A stretch of 64,000 nucleotides of DNA from Thermaurantimonas sp046299575. GTDB taxonomy: Bacteria > Bacteroidota > Bacteroidia > Flavobacteriales > Schleiferiaceae. The notes beneath the pieces were generated by a model. The model made no database searches and had not been told where the DNA came from. It saw only the letters and a program-made list of their open reading frames with translations. The translations under genes were made by a program, and so were the position numbers. Of the stretch, positions 44,413 through 53,650 are shown piece after piece. Position 1 is the stretch's first letter. Each line of letters starts with the position of its first letter. The DNA lies in contig NZ_JBKBHX010000006.1 in NCBI RefSeq assembly GCF_046299575.1, positions 1-64,000 of the forward strand, written 5' to 3'.

Positions 44413-45420
44413 ATGCTAAAATTCAGTGCTTTTAATATAAAATCTATAAACACAGCAGAAATCAATCTTCGCTCTGAACTTCCCGAGCAATGGCAAAACG
44501 AACTGAAACAAGGTGGTTGGTTTCGTATATTCCTTCCCAAAGCACTTAAGGGCGAGCAACTTTCACTTCCGGCCGGCCTTGAAGTGCTTTACAAAACAGC
44601 TAAAATAAATGGGAGTCTTGGCTGGAGAGTGAACCTTGGCGCGGGTGCCGGATTTTTCGCTGGCAGTATGCCCCTTGAAACTGCTGAACAAATTTACAAA
44701 GCCCCCGATGCCGTCGTAGCTGGCAGTGGTTCAGCTTCTGGCAAAGCATCAAGGCAGCCTTTTGGATGGAAAATATCAGGAGCTTGGACCTTTTGCACTG
44801 GGGCACTATCCGCCACGGCTTTTACAGTAAATGCGAAATTGCCAAAAGGAGAAGTGCGTACCTTTATTCTTCGACCTGATCAAATCTCGGTAGTGAAAGA
44901 CTGGCCTTATTGGGCGCTAAAAGCAACTGAAACCTATGCCATCGAAGTAAAAGACGCTTTAGTGCCATATGAGTACAGTTTTACAATAGGTCAACACAAC
45001 AATTTTCCGGAATACAGCTTGTACGAATTGGATTTCATGCTCTTTGCGCGCTTTTGCATGGCCGCCTCGCTTTTGGGAATGGCGGCTGGTTTTTTTGAAG
45101 AATTCAACAAAACTGAGATAAAAGATAGCGATTTGGAAACAAGATTTTCGGCTGTGAAAGACTTTGAACTGTACCATACGATATTTAAAAGCGAATTATG
45201 GAACCTTGCAAGTGAAGCGAAAAAAGTTGAAAAATCTTCGGACCAGAAGTCTTTGAATTCTTCCCTACAGAAATTAATAAAAAGATTAAAGCCATTAATG
45301 GAAGTCAAATCCCTGGAAATGATGCAGTACATTGGACTCGAAGCGATGAACGAAACACGAGAACTCCATCAGAAATGGAAAGACTTTTTATTGGCCGGTC
45401 AGCATTTTCTATATAAATAA
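44413..45420 (+). CDS. Acyl-CoA dehydrogenase-like protein
   Basis: This 335-residue protein has an overall layout like short acyl-CoA dehydrogenase or flavin-monooxygenase relatives: an N-terminal helical part, a central beta domain (ISGAWTFCTGALSATAFTVNA, with GxW-TGAL reminiscent of the FAD-contact KxxxTGA region) and a C-terminal helical bundle. The catalytic base cannot be located by eye. No neighbouring fatty-acid gene supports a substrate. It sits alone between divergent and convergent genes. Confidence 0.65.
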   Translation: MLKFSAFNIKSINTAEINLRSELPEQWQNELKQGGWFRIFLPKALKGEQLSLPAGLEVLYKTAKINGSLGWRVNLGAGAGFFAGSMPLETAEQIYKAPDAVVAGSGSASGKASRQPFGWKISGAWTFCTGALSATAFTVNAKLPKGEVRTFILRPDQISVVKDWPYWALKATETYAIEVKDALVPYEYSFTIGQHNNFPEYSLYELDFMLFARFCMAASLLGMAAGFFEEFNKTEIKDSDLETRFSAVKDFELYHTIFKSELWNLASEAKKVEKSSDQKSLNSSLQKLIKRLKPLMEVKSLEMMQYIGLEAMNETRELHQKWKDFLLAGQHFLYK

Positions 45421-45430
45421 GCTCAAAATT

Positions 45431-46807
45431 TTACAGCAACTCGTTTGCAAGGTTGGCCAATTCAGAGCGCTCGCCTTTTTCGAGGGCAATGTGCGAAAAA
45501 AGTCTCTGGCCGCGCAGCTTGTGAATCATATATGAAAGTCCATTTGACTGTTCGTCGAGATAGGGAGTATCAATCTGGTAGATATCACCGGTGAAAACGA
45601 TTTTAGTGTTTTCGCCTGCACGAGTTATTATGGTCTTCACCTCATGGGGTGTAAGGTTTTGGGCCTCATCTACGATAAAGAATATGTTGGATAAGCTGCG
45701 GCCACGGATGTACGCCAAGGGTGTAATGACAATTTTTTCATTTTCTACCATTTCATCAATGGCTTTAGCTTCTTTATCCTTTTCGTCCCACTGGTTTTTG
45801 ATGAATTTTAAATTGTCCCAAAGGGGCTGCATGTAGGGGTTGATTTTAGCTTTCATATCACCGGGCAGGTAGCCGATGTCTTTATTGCTCAGCGGTACGA
45901 TAGGTCGGGCGAGATAAATCTGCTTGAATTCGCGTCGCTGCTCGAGGGCGGCTGCGAGAGCCAGGAGGGTTTTACCGGTGCCGGCTACCCCTGATATAGC
46001 CACGAGTTTTATGTCTTTGTTCAATAAAGCATGGACGGCGAAAGCCTGCTCGGCATTGCGGGGTTTTATGCCGTAGGCCGTGTGCTTGGGCACATGCTCT
46101 AAATGCGATGTGAAGCCATTGAAATAGGCCAGAGCGGTATTCCGGCTCGATCGCAAAATGAAAAATTGATTGACTTCGGGTTTAAAGAGCTTTCTGCGTT
46201 TTTGAATTTTTTCTAATTCTACACTGCCCGTTTGATAAAGCGCATCGATAATTTCTGGTACAAAGCCATCTACTTCGGCCTTACCTGTATAGAGATTTTC
46301 GAGGTCTTTAATTTTTCCGGTTTCATAGTCTTCGGCTTCTACCCCCAGGGCTTTGGCCTTGAGGCGCAGGTTGATGTCTTTGGTGACGAGGATGACACGG
46401 CGGTGTGGCTCTTCCTTTTTTAGGTTGATGCAGGCGTTGAGGATCTGGTGGTCCATTTTATTGCCCATATAGACGCGGGTGGCATCGACCTCACCACCAG
46501 CGGCATTCATGATAACTTTAAAATTTCCCTTTTTGCCTCCATTTAGCGAAATCCATTCGGTCAGGCTCTTGTCTTTGGCCTTGCGGTCGAGAAATCGGAT
46601 GAATTCACGGGCTTCGTAGTTTTTGGTGTCGTTGCCTTTTTTGAATTCGTCCAATTCCTCCAGTACCGTGATCGGAATAGCCACATCGTGCTCCTGAAAG
46701 TTTTGAATGGAATTGTGGTCGTAGAGAATTACTGATGTGTCGAGGACAAAGATTTTCTTTTTTGAGACAGAAGATTTTTTTGCTGAAGTTTTGGCAGAAT
46801 CAGCCAT
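45431..46807 (-). CDS. PhoH2-type protein: PIN domain plus PhoH ATPase
   Basis: This 458-residue protein has an N-terminal PIN ribonuclease domain (about 18-165: VLDTSVILYD, ELDEFKK, LVTKDINLRLKA supply the acidic residues). A PhoH-like P-loop domain follows, with Walker A GVAGTGKTLLALAAAL and Walker B FFIVDEAQNLTP. PhoH2 proteins combine RNA cleavage and unwinding. The N-terminus is Lys/Ser-rich. The -7 box TAGCTTTA (46833-46826) is a near match, 18 bases upstream. Confidence 0.92.
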   Translation of the reverse strand: MADSAKTSAKKSSVSKKKIFVLDTSVILYDHNSIQNFQEHDVAIPITVLEELDEFKKGNDTKNYEAREFIRFLDRKAKDKSLTEWISLNGGKKGNFKVIMNAAGGEVDATRVYMGNKMDHQILNACINLKKEEPHRRVILVTKDINLRLKAKALGVEAEDYETGKIKDLENLYTGKAEVDGFVPEIIDALYQTGSVELEKIQKRRKLFKPEVNQFFILRSSRNTALAYFNGFTSHLEHVPKHTAYGIKPRNAEQAFAVHALLNKDIKLVAISGVAGTGKTLLALAAALEQRREFKQIYLARPIVPLSNKDIGYLPGDMKAKINPYMQPLWDNLKFIKNQWDEKDKEAKAIDEMVENEKIVITPLAYIRGRSLSNIFFIVDEAQNLTPHEVKTIITRAGENTKIVFTGDIYQIDTPYLDEQSNGLSYMIHKLRGQRLFSHIALEKGERSELANLANELL

Positions 46808-46968
46808 CGATTTTTTCCATTAGTATAAAGCTAAAGTATTCTTAATCTCGATTGACTTCTAGTTCTTAAAAAGCTTGTTTTAAACAAATTATTCACAAAA
46901 TCGAAAAGCTGATAATTATTATGAAAAAGGGTGATTTTGATTCAAAGTTTATCACCAGGTATTATTTA

Positions 46969-46976
46969 ACCTTTGC
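46969..46976 (+). promoter_or_regulatory. -7 box for the Kelch-like secreted protein
   Basis: AACCTTTG has one mismatch to TAnnTTTG. It lies downstream of the first Met of the open frame (46921) and 22 bases before the Met at 46999, which supports the later start. Confidence 0.4.
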
Positions 46977-46998
46977 AAATTGTAATTGTGTAATAAAA

Positions 46999-48612
46999 AT
47001 GATTAAAAAATTTTTAAAAGTTTTATTTTTCTTTTTGTTTGTGATAAACAGTCTGATTGGACAAAACGATTTTAATTATGAAATTTCTCTCAAACCGATA
47101 ACAATTCCAAATCTACCCGGGCTTCATTCGTTTGCCCACGGTCAGCACGAGGGTACATGGCTCATCATAGGCGGCAGAAAAGATGGATTACATCCACGTC
47201 AACCGTTCAATGCCTTTCCGGCCTCGATGAACAACACTGATATATATGTTATTGATCCCGTTTCAAAACAATTTTGGACTGCCCCGGTGAGTAGTCTTCC
47301 TACGAGCATCCGCGAGCAGTTTCAATCAACAAACATGAATTTTTATCAGCATGGAGATACACTCTACATCATTGGTGGTTATGCCTTCTCGGCATCAGCA
47401 AATGGGCATATTACATTTCCGTACTTATCAACTGTTCGCGTGTCATCCGTCATAAATGCGATAAAAAACAACCAGCCGTTTAGCTCGTTTATTAAGCAAA
47501 TTCAAGACACGCTGTTTGCCGTTACGGGCGGGCATCTGAAAATGATTGACAACATGTTTTACTTAGTGGGCGGCCACAAATTCGACGGCCGTTACAATCC
47601 GATGAACAATCCGACATTCACTCAGAAGTATACCAATCAGATCAGGAAATTCACTGTCAATAACTCTGGTAGCCAGCTAAGTTTTGGGAATGTAACGGCT
47701 ATTACCGATCCCATTCATCTACATCGCCGAGATTACAATCTGGTGCCACAGATTTATCCCAATGGAAAACGGGGCTTGATGATCAGCTCTGGGGTATTTC
47801 AGGTTAATGCTGACTTGCCCTACTTATACCCAGTGGATATATTCGATTCAGGTTACTTCCCACAACCAAACTTTAATCAGTATCTCAGCAATTATCACAG
47901 TGCCGTATTGCCACTTTATGACAGTATAAACAACCGAATGCACAGCATTTTCTTTGGCGGAATGAGCCAGTATTATTATCAAAACGGTCAATTGATTCAA
48001 GATAATCTGGTGCCTTTTGTGCGCACCATCAGCAGAGTGACCCGCGATGCCAACGGACAATTGACAGAGTACAAACTGCCTGTAGAAATGCCCGCTTTAA
48101 AAGGCTCATCTGCCGAGTTTATTTTAAATAAGGCTGTTCCACACTATTCGAATGAAGTGATAAAACTGCATCAGATTACACAGGACAGTGTGTTGGTGGG
48201 CTACATCTATGGCGGCATTCAGAGCACGGCACTGAATCCGTTTTCAAACAACCAAACTAACCTGACCTCAGCCGACCCAAGCGTTTACGAAGTCTGGCTG
48301 AAAAAAGTTCAAACCATTGGAAAAGGGGAGGAAAAATTGTCTGGAGAAACCCCTTATCAAATCGATGTTTTTCCAAATCCGTTCAGAAAAGATTTCACCT
48401 TTACCTTTATTGCAGATCGCCCTGTGGACTTCCGTTATTACATCACAAATTCCAAGGGGCAAATCTTGTTTAGCTCAGACAAGCTGCGCTGTCTTGAAGG
48501 TAAAAACGAAGTAGAAGTTAAGGGCCTTGGAAATATCAGCAAGGAAGAACTTCTGCTGACAGTGGTTTTTGAAAATAAATATTACGCCATTAAAAAGCTG
48601 ATTAAAAAGTAG
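46999..48612 (+). CDS. Secreted Kelch-like protein with T9SS sorting domain
   Basis: The chosen start at 46999 opens a signal peptide (MIKKFLKVLFFFLFVINSLIGQ); the frame is open 26 codons further up without one. The body has Kelch-like blades with GG-containing turns (WLIIGGRKDG, LYIIGGYAF, FYLVGGHKF, SIFFGGMSQ, YIYGGIQ). The C-terminus, from IDVFPNPFRKDF, is a type A T9SS domain. It is predicted to be secreted or surface-attached; binding partners are unknown. A terminator follows. Confidence 0.85.
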   Translation: MIKKFLKVLFFFLFVINSLIGQNDFNYEISLKPITIPNLPGLHSFAHGQHEGTWLIIGGRKDGLHPRQPFNAFPASMNNTDIYVIDPVSKQFWTAPVSSLPTSIREQFQSTNMNFYQHGDTLYIIGGYAFSASANGHITFPYLSTVRVSSVINAIKNNQPFSSFIKQIQDTLFAVTGGHLKMIDNMFYLVGGHKFDGRYNPMNNPTFTQKYTNQIRKFTVNNSGSQLSFGNVTAITDPIHLHRRDYNLVPQIYPNGKRGLMISSGVFQVNADLPYLYPVDIFDSGYFPQPNFNQYLSNYHSAVLPLYDSINNRMHSIFFGGMSQYYYQNGQLIQDNLVPFVRTISRVTRDANGQLTEYKLPVEMPALKGSSAEFILNKAVPHYSNEVIKLHQITQDSVLVGYIYGGIQSTALNPFSNNQTNLTSADPSVYEVWLKKVQTIGKGEEKLSGETPYQIDVFPNPFRKDFTFTFIADRPVDFRYYITNSKGQILFSSDKLRCLEGKNEVEVKGLGNISKEELLLTVVFENKYYAIKKLIKK

Positions 48613-48634
48613 CCTGACAAAAAAATTAAAAATG

Positions 48635-48661
48635 AGCCGGCCAAACTTGCCGGCTTTTTTG
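48635..48661 (+). terminator. Terminator after the Kelch-like gene
   Basis: AGCCGGC (48635-48641) pairs with GCCGGCT (48649-48655), loop CAAACTT, followed by TTTTTT. It ends 30 bases before the photolyase ATG. Confidence 0.9.
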
Positions 48662-48690
48662 TTTGTTATCACAGGGTCTTTAATGAAAAA

Positions 48691-50223
48691 ATGATTCTTC
48701 GGCTTATTCTAGGCGATCAACTCAATCCAAAGCACAACTGGTTTTCAGAGGTCAATCCAGGTGTGCTCTACACGCTGATGGAGGTGCGCAGTGAGACCGA
48801 TTATGTGGCACACCACATACAGAAGATAGCAGCTATTTTTCTTGCGATGCGTCATTTTTCGAAAGAATTACGGCAGATGGGCCATGCCGTGGAATATTTT
48901 ACGCTTGATGATCCACGCAACCGGCAGTCATTCGCCGGAAATTTAAAAGTACTGTGCGAGAAATATCCCATTGAGCGAATAGAGTACCAGGAGCCTGACG
49001 AATACAGGGTGGACAAAATGTTGGCTGCATTAAAAGAGGAGTTGGGACTTCCCGTCCAGATGGTGAGCTCTGAGCACTTTCTCGCCAATCGAAACAGTCT
49101 TTCGGAAGTTTTTTCCGGTAAGAGAACCTATCTTCTTGAGAGCTTTTATCGCCATTATAGAAAGAAATACAACATCTTGATCGACCAAAATGGACAACCC
49201 GAGGGTGGCCGATGGAATTACGATGCCGAAAACCGAAAGGCTTTTCCAAGAAATCATGTGCCACCCCCTCCATTTCTCTTTCACCACAGAGCAGATGAAA
49301 TAGTCAAACTCATAGCGAAAGAAGGCATAAAAACGATAGGCCAAATTCCTGAAAATACCATCACCTATCCGATCAATCGAAGTGAAGCGCTTGAGCTCCT
49401 CGAATATTTTGCCAAAAATCTATTGCCGTGGTTCGGCACCTTTCAGGATGCCATGCATACGCAGTACAGTACGGGGTACCATTCGCGACTGTCGTTTGCA
49501 CTGAATGTCAAAATCTTGCACCCATACGAAGTAATCAATCGCTGTATAGAAGAGTGGCACAGCCGCCCCACAGAAATCAGCCTATCACAAATCGAAGGAT
49601 TTGTGCGCCAAATACTTGGCTGGCGTGAGTACATGCGCGCCATATACTGGGCAAAAATGCCGGACTATGCGCTGCTCAATCACTTTCAACACACAAGTCC
49701 GCTGCCTGAATGGTATTGGACAGGAAATACACGGATGAACTGCCTGCGCCATGCCATCGGCCAAAGCCTGACAATGGCGTATGCCCACCACATTCAGCGC
49801 CTGATGGTCACCGGTAATTTTGCGCTCCTGGCAGGCTGCCACCCGGATGAGGTGGACCGGTGGTATTTGGGCATCTACATCGACGCTTTTGAGTGGGTAG
49901 AAATCACCAATACGCGGGGCATGAGCCAGTTTGCCGATGGTGGCATCGTGGGCACAAAGCCATATGTATCATCGGCCAACTACATCAGCAAGATGAGTAA
50001 CTACTGCGACAGCTGTCACTACAACCCCAGGAAGCGCTACGGGGAAGGTGCCTGTCCATTCAACAGTCTGTACTGGCACTTCTATGACCGCCACCGAAAG
50101 CTGCTGGAAAAAAATCCTCGCATCGGAATGATGTATCAGTCCTTGGATCGTATGGCCGAAAATGAGCGACAAAACATTTTGAAACAGGCTGAAGAGTATT
50201 TGTCACATATTAATGATATTTGA
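48691..50223 (+). CDS. Iron-sulfur photolyase / bacterial cryptochrome (FeS-BCP, PhrB type)
   Basis: This 510-residue protein starts with LRLILGDQLNPKHNWF, typical of the prokaryotic FeS-BCP branch, whose studied members repair (6-4) photoproducts and bind FAD, a lumazine and a [4Fe-4S] cluster. The four cluster cysteines are visible at C351, C439, C442 and C455, in MNCLRHA, YCDSC and ACPFNSLYW. Their spacing (88, 3, 13) matches that of Agrobacterium PhrB as I know it. The FAD-binding C-terminal half includes GWREYMRAIYW. It is a single gene behind a terminator. Confidence 0.93.
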   Translation: MILRLILGDQLNPKHNWFSEVNPGVLYTLMEVRSETDYVAHHIQKIAAIFLAMRHFSKELRQMGHAVEYFTLDDPRNRQSFAGNLKVLCEKYPIERIEYQEPDEYRVDKMLAALKEELGLPVQMVSSEHFLANRNSLSEVFSGKRTYLLESFYRHYRKKYNILIDQNGQPEGGRWNYDAENRKAFPRNHVPPPPFLFHHRADEIVKLIAKEGIKTIGQIPENTITYPINRSEALELLEYFAKNLLPWFGTFQDAMHTQYSTGYHSRLSFALNVKILHPYEVINRCIEEWHSRPTEISLSQIEGFVRQILGWREYMRAIYWAKMPDYALLNHFQHTSPLPEWYWTGNTRMNCLRHAIGQSLTMAYAHHIQRLMVTGNFALLAGCHPDEVDRWYLGIYIDAFEWVEITNTRGMSQFADGGIVGTKPYVSSANYISKMSNYCDSCHYNPRKRYGEGACPFNSLYWHFYDRHRKLLEKNPRIGMMYQSLDRMAENERQNILKQAEEYLSHINDI

Positions 50224-50267
50224 TATACTGACCCTCGTAACTTAATATCTACCAGCGAGAATTCCAT

Positions 50268-50275
50268 TACATTTG
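50268..50275 (+). promoter_or_regulatory. -7 box for the barrel / S41 peptidase pair
   Basis: TACATTTG is an exact TAnnTTTG, 27 bases before the ATG at 50303. Confidence 0.55.
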
Positions 50276-50302
50276 GAACAGATTTAATTCCCATAATTTG
50301 AT

Positions 50303-51217
50303 ATGAAATTGACTTGTTCGATGGCATGCATGACGGTCTGTTGTAGTGTATCCATTTTTGCTCAAAAAACTGACCTAACGCTGGTACCATCGTCTTCCTT
50401 TGACCCTACGGCCATACGCGAATATTTCTCGGGTAATTTTTCCGCAGGTTTGGTTACTTACCGCGATTTTGCCACGTCGCCTCTTTTTTACTCCGGGCCG
50501 GGATTAGTGCTTTCAACCTACAATTCAGACCGATCCGCCCAGCGCGATCAGATGCTTGACCTACGATTTGGATTTTACTCTGCATTTGCCATGGTTCCAG
50601 AAAGCTCTGTGCTCAGCTCTATGACGACGGCTACGCTCAGTCAGGTACAGGTGTACTATCACTATCTGATGGGAATAGGTCGTATATCCAACGACCAATG
50701 GAATTTCAAAGCCGGTCCGTCGCTGGTGATCACGCAAAACATCCGCATCAATCCAGCTCTGTTAAATAATGCTCTGGGGCTTGAAAATTTGACCAATCTG
50801 ATGGTCACAGGATTGGTCACCAGAGATATAAGCCGAATGCGTGAGCGCAGGCTGAATTTGTACTTATTTAAAGTGACTCTTCCAGAGCGCCGGAGAGAGC
50901 TCAGGGCTCAGCTCAATATCGGTGTTCTGAATTTTAACTTCCGGCCAGGCTATGCCTACACATACGATGCCGAAATCATCGGTACTGAAACCAGTCCGCT
51001 GGAGTGGGCGCTGGCCAACTACCGCTGGACGATGAATGGCTGGCGATTGCAGACACGCCTCGAATGGCTATGGTATTTGCACAATGGCAATGCATTCTGC
51101 CTGCTGTATGAATGGGATGCGCTTCATGCTCCAGGAAGACATGAGGCCTTTCAGATGGCTATTCATAATGTGGGATTTGCGTACTACTTCGAACGAAAAA
51201 TTCGCCTTAAGAAATGA
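50303..51217 (+). CDS. Putative outer-membrane beta-barrel protein, unknown family
   Basis: This 304-residue protein has an N-terminal signal-like segment, unusually Cys-rich (MACMTVCCSVSIFAQ). The mature part alternates aromatic/hydrophobic and polar residues with repeated short strands (FNFRPGYAYTYDAEI, GFAYYFERKIRLKK at the end), suggesting a small barrel. I do not recognise the family. Its stop overlaps the S41 peptidase start (ATGA), so the two are expressed together. Confidence 0.7.
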   Translation: MKLTCSMACMTVCCSVSIFAQKTDLTLVPSSSFDPTAIREYFSGNFSAGLVTYRDFATSPLFYSGPGLVLSTYNSDRSAQRDQMLDLRFGFYSAFAMVPESSVLSSMTTATLSQVQVYYHYLMGIGRISNDQWNFKAGPSLVITQNIRINPALLNNALGLENLTNLMVTGLVTRDISRMRERRLNLYLFKVTLPERRRELRAQLNIGVLNFNFRPGYAYTYDAEIIGTETSPLEWALANYRWTMNGWRLQTRLEWLWYLHNGNAFCLLYEWDALHAPGRHEAFQMAIHNVGFAYYFERKIRLKK

Positions 51218-52212
51218 AAAAAATACTTCTTGCTATAGTGGGTGTCGGTATGCTGCTCTCGTGTGAGCGGGCGCTTTTTGAAAGGGATAAAGCCTCAAAC
51301 GACCCGCTGGTCAACTTTGACTACCTGTGGAACGAAGTGGATAAAAAATATTCGTACTTTCAACTCAAAGGCATCGACTGGAATATAGTACGAGACACGC
51401 TTAGGCAAAAACTTTCGAATCAATCTACTGAATTTGAACTGTTTGACGTGCTGGCTGAGATGCTCAATACCCTGCGAGACGACCATACTAATTTGATTTC
51501 GCCGTTCAACGTGTCGCGGTTTAACGTGGAGCTTCAGAAGCCCGCTAATTTTAATGCGCGGACAGTTGAAAAATATTATATACCAAACGGATGGATTACG
51601 GGGCCATTTTTTCATGACTTTCTGGCAGGCGGTCAGGTTGGTTATATCCGATATTCAAGTTTTATGAGCAGCTTTAGCGGTCAACAGCTCGATTTTGTGC
51701 TGAGCCGCTACAAAGACACCAAAGGTCTGATACTCGATCTGAGGAGCAACGGAGGTGGTTCAATTTTCAACGTACCGCTGCTGCTCAGCCGGTTTACCAC
51801 CGAGAGATTGCTGGCCGGCTACACCATCACGCGCAACGGACCGAATCATACCGACTTCGGCCCACGGGAAAATTTCTTTATTACACCGGATGGTGATGTA
51901 AAATATCTGAAACCAGTCATTGTGCTGATCGACAGAGGGTCGTATAGCGCTACCACCTTTTTTGCCGTTCTCAGCCTTGCCTTGCCAAATCTGACGCTGA
52001 TGGGCGATACCACGGGCGGTGGAGGTGGTCTGCCGAATGGCGGCCAGTTGCCCAATGGCTGGCGATACCGCTTTTCGGTGAGTCAACTGCTGGATCTGCA
52101 GGGAAACAACTATGCAGAAGACGGCGTTCCTCCACAAATACCCGCATCCTTTGACTGGAACGACCTGACTCGTGATGAAATCATCGAGCGCGCCTTACAG
52201 GAGCTCTTGTAA
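51214..52212 (+). CDS. S41-family peptidase, lipoprotein
   Basis: This 332-residue protein has the lipobox LLSC (about residue 17). It has a tail-specific-protease fold: an N-terminal helical part, a Tricorn/C1-like domain and the catalytic motif in DRGSYSATTFFAVL, where a Ser near 245 is the likely nucleophile, after ILDLRSNGGGS. No clear PDZ domain is seen between the two parts, making it a short S41 form. It is coupled to the upstream barrel gene. Confidence 0.9.
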   Translation: MKKILLAIVGVGMLLSCERALFERDKASNDPLVNFDYLWNEVDKKYSYFQLKGIDWNIVRDTLRQKLSNQSTEFELFDVLAEMLNTLRDDHTNLISPFNVSRFNVELQKPANFNARTVEKYYIPNGWITGPFFHDFLAGGQVGYIRYSSFMSSFSGQQLDFVLSRYKDTKGLILDLRSNGGGSIFNVPLLLSRFTTERLLAGYTITRNGPNHTDFGPRENFFITPDGDVKYLKPVIVLIDRGSYSATTFFAVLSLALPNLTLMGDTTGGGGGLPNGGQLPNGWRYRFSVSQLLDLQGNNYAEDGVPPQIPASFDWNDLTRDEIIERALQELL

Positions 52213-52236
52213 TACGAGCCGAGTGTGAGATGCTTT

Positions 52237-53313
52237 CTATAAAAAAGGTGTTTTGACTACCACAGCTTTCAGCTGTTTGCCGCGAATGTCAATGAAAATC
52301 TCGCTGCCCGGCGCTGAAAATTCAGTGGCTACATAGCCTAGGCCTATGGCCTTGCCAAGTGAGGGCGATTGGGTGCCTGAGGTGACTTTACCAATTACAG
52401 TGCCTTCGGCATTCATTATAGGATAATCGTGGCGGGGTATACCCCGGTCGATCATCTCAATGCCCACGAGTTTGCGGGTGGGGCCTTCGTCCTTAACGCG
52501 CTTTATGATGTCGTGTGCGGTAAATTCCTTGGTAAACTTTGTGATCCAGCCCAGTCCGGCTTCAATGGGATTGGTGGTATCGTCGATGTCGTTGCCGTAG
52601 AGACAGAATGCTTTCTCAAGGCGCAGGGTGTCGCGTGCACCGAGACCACAAGGCTTTATTCCATAGGGTTTACCGGCTTCGAGTACAGCATTCCAGAGGG
52701 TTTTGGCAGCCTCATTGGGCACGTAAAGTTCAAATCCTCCTGCCCCGGTGTATCCTGTCGCTGAGATCAGCACATTCTCAATACCTGCGAAGCGCCCGTA
52801 TTGAAAGGTATAATAACCCATTTCGGCCAATTTCACATCGGTCAGTGACTGCATAGCCTCAGCAGCCTTCGGACCTTGGACGGCAAGCAGAGAAATTTGA
52901 TCAGAAATATCAGTGAGCCGGGCGTCAAAACGATTTTTAGACTGTATCCAATGGAAGTCTTTTTCGATATTGGAAGCATTGACTACGAGCATGTAGCGGC
53001 CTTCGGCGATCATGTACACCAGCAGGTCGTCCACGATGCCACCGTGTTCGTTGGTCATGCAGCTGTACTGGACTTTGCCGGGGAAGAGTTTTGAAGCATC
53101 ATTGGTAGTGACTGACTGTATAAGATCGAGCGCACCAGCCCCTTCGACCAGAAACTCGCCCATGTGCGATACGTCGAAAACTCCAAGCGCCTGGCGTACC
53201 GCATGATGCTCCACTATAAGTCCTTCGTATTGAACTGGCATTTCAAAACCGGCAAAAGGCACCATTTTGGCACCCATAGCTCGATGTATATGGGTTAGGG
53301 TTGTTTGTTTCAT
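52237..53313 (-). CDS. gcvT: Glycine cleavage system T protein (aminomethyltransferase)
   Basis: This 358-residue tetrahydrofolate-dependent enzyme releases ammonia from the aminomethyl-lipoyl H protein. Motifs are LGVFDVSHMGEF, the NASNIEKD folate region, GYTGAGGFELYVP and GARDTLRLEKAFCLYGNDID. It is full length. No gcvH or gcvP is in the window. A perfect -7 box lies upstream, and it converges with the S41 gene. Confidence 0.96.
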   Translation of the reverse strand: MKQTTLTHIHRAMGAKMVPFAGFEMPVQYEGLIVEHHAVRQALGVFDVSHMGEFLVEGAGALDLIQSVTTNDASKLFPGKVQYSCMTNEHGGIVDDLLVYMIAEGRYMLVVNASNIEKDFHWIQSKNRFDARLTDISDQISLLAVQGPKAAEAMQSLTDVKLAEMGYYTFQYGRFAGIENVLISATGYTGAGGFELYVPNEAAKTLWNAVLEAGKPYGIKPCGLGARDTLRLEKAFCLYGNDIDDTTNPIEAGLGWITKFTKEFTAHDIIKRVKDEGPTRKLVGIEMIDRGIPRHDYPIMNAEGTVIGKVTSGTQSPSLGKAIGLGYVATEFSAPGSEIFIDIRGKQLKAVVVKTPFL

Positions 53314-53332
53314 TAAAGTTGATTTTTCGGTA

Positions 53333-53340
53333 CAAAGCTA
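53333..53340 (-). promoter_or_regulatory. -7 box for gcvT
   Basis: TAGCTTTG on the minus strand matches TAnnTTTG exactly, 19 bases before the ATG at 53313. The short leader leaves no room for a glycine riboswitch. Confidence 0.6.
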
Positions 53341-53600
53341 AACGCATGCTGCAGGTGTATTAGAACAGCATTTAAAATTTTTCGCTTATTATAAGCGGCT
53401 AGTAAGCTGCTGCCGCTTAAGGTACATAGACGGGAGTTTTTAAAATTTTTGTCTGCGTCCAAAGACATGAAGGTTACTGTTTAAGCTGGTAATGAGAAAG
53501 CAGAGCAGAGCACCGGATAAAGAGGAAGCCCAAAAGGAACCGACCCGAACACTGAACGCAGTGAAGAATAAGGAGAGGTTTGCCTAAAAAAGAAAAAATA
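53341..53600. other. Intergenic region with two overlapping hairpins
   Basis: It has no gene. CGCTTAT-T-ATAAGCG (53383-53397) is a perfect palindrome. AAGCGGC (53393-53399) and GCCGCTT (53412-53418) form a second hairpin that shares bases with the first, so only one can exist at a time. The rest up to 53600 is purine-rich with no recognised feature. Confidence 0.5.
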
Positions 53601-53623
53601 AAAAAAGGGCTGCCTAAAGCCCT
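53590..53623 (-). terminator. Terminator of the DUF486-rhodanese-DUF3365 operon
   Basis: On the minus strand AGGGCT-TTAGGC-AGCCCT is followed by a long T-rich run (TTTTTTATTTTTTC). It lies 28 bases after the last gene. Confidence 0.8.
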
Positions 53624-53650
53624 AGAATTTAATGAGGTAATTAAAAATTT

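Noticed and set aside
53314..53420. Glycine riboswitch before gcvT
   Set aside because: The predicted leader is about 14 bases and none of the riboswitch core motifs is present.
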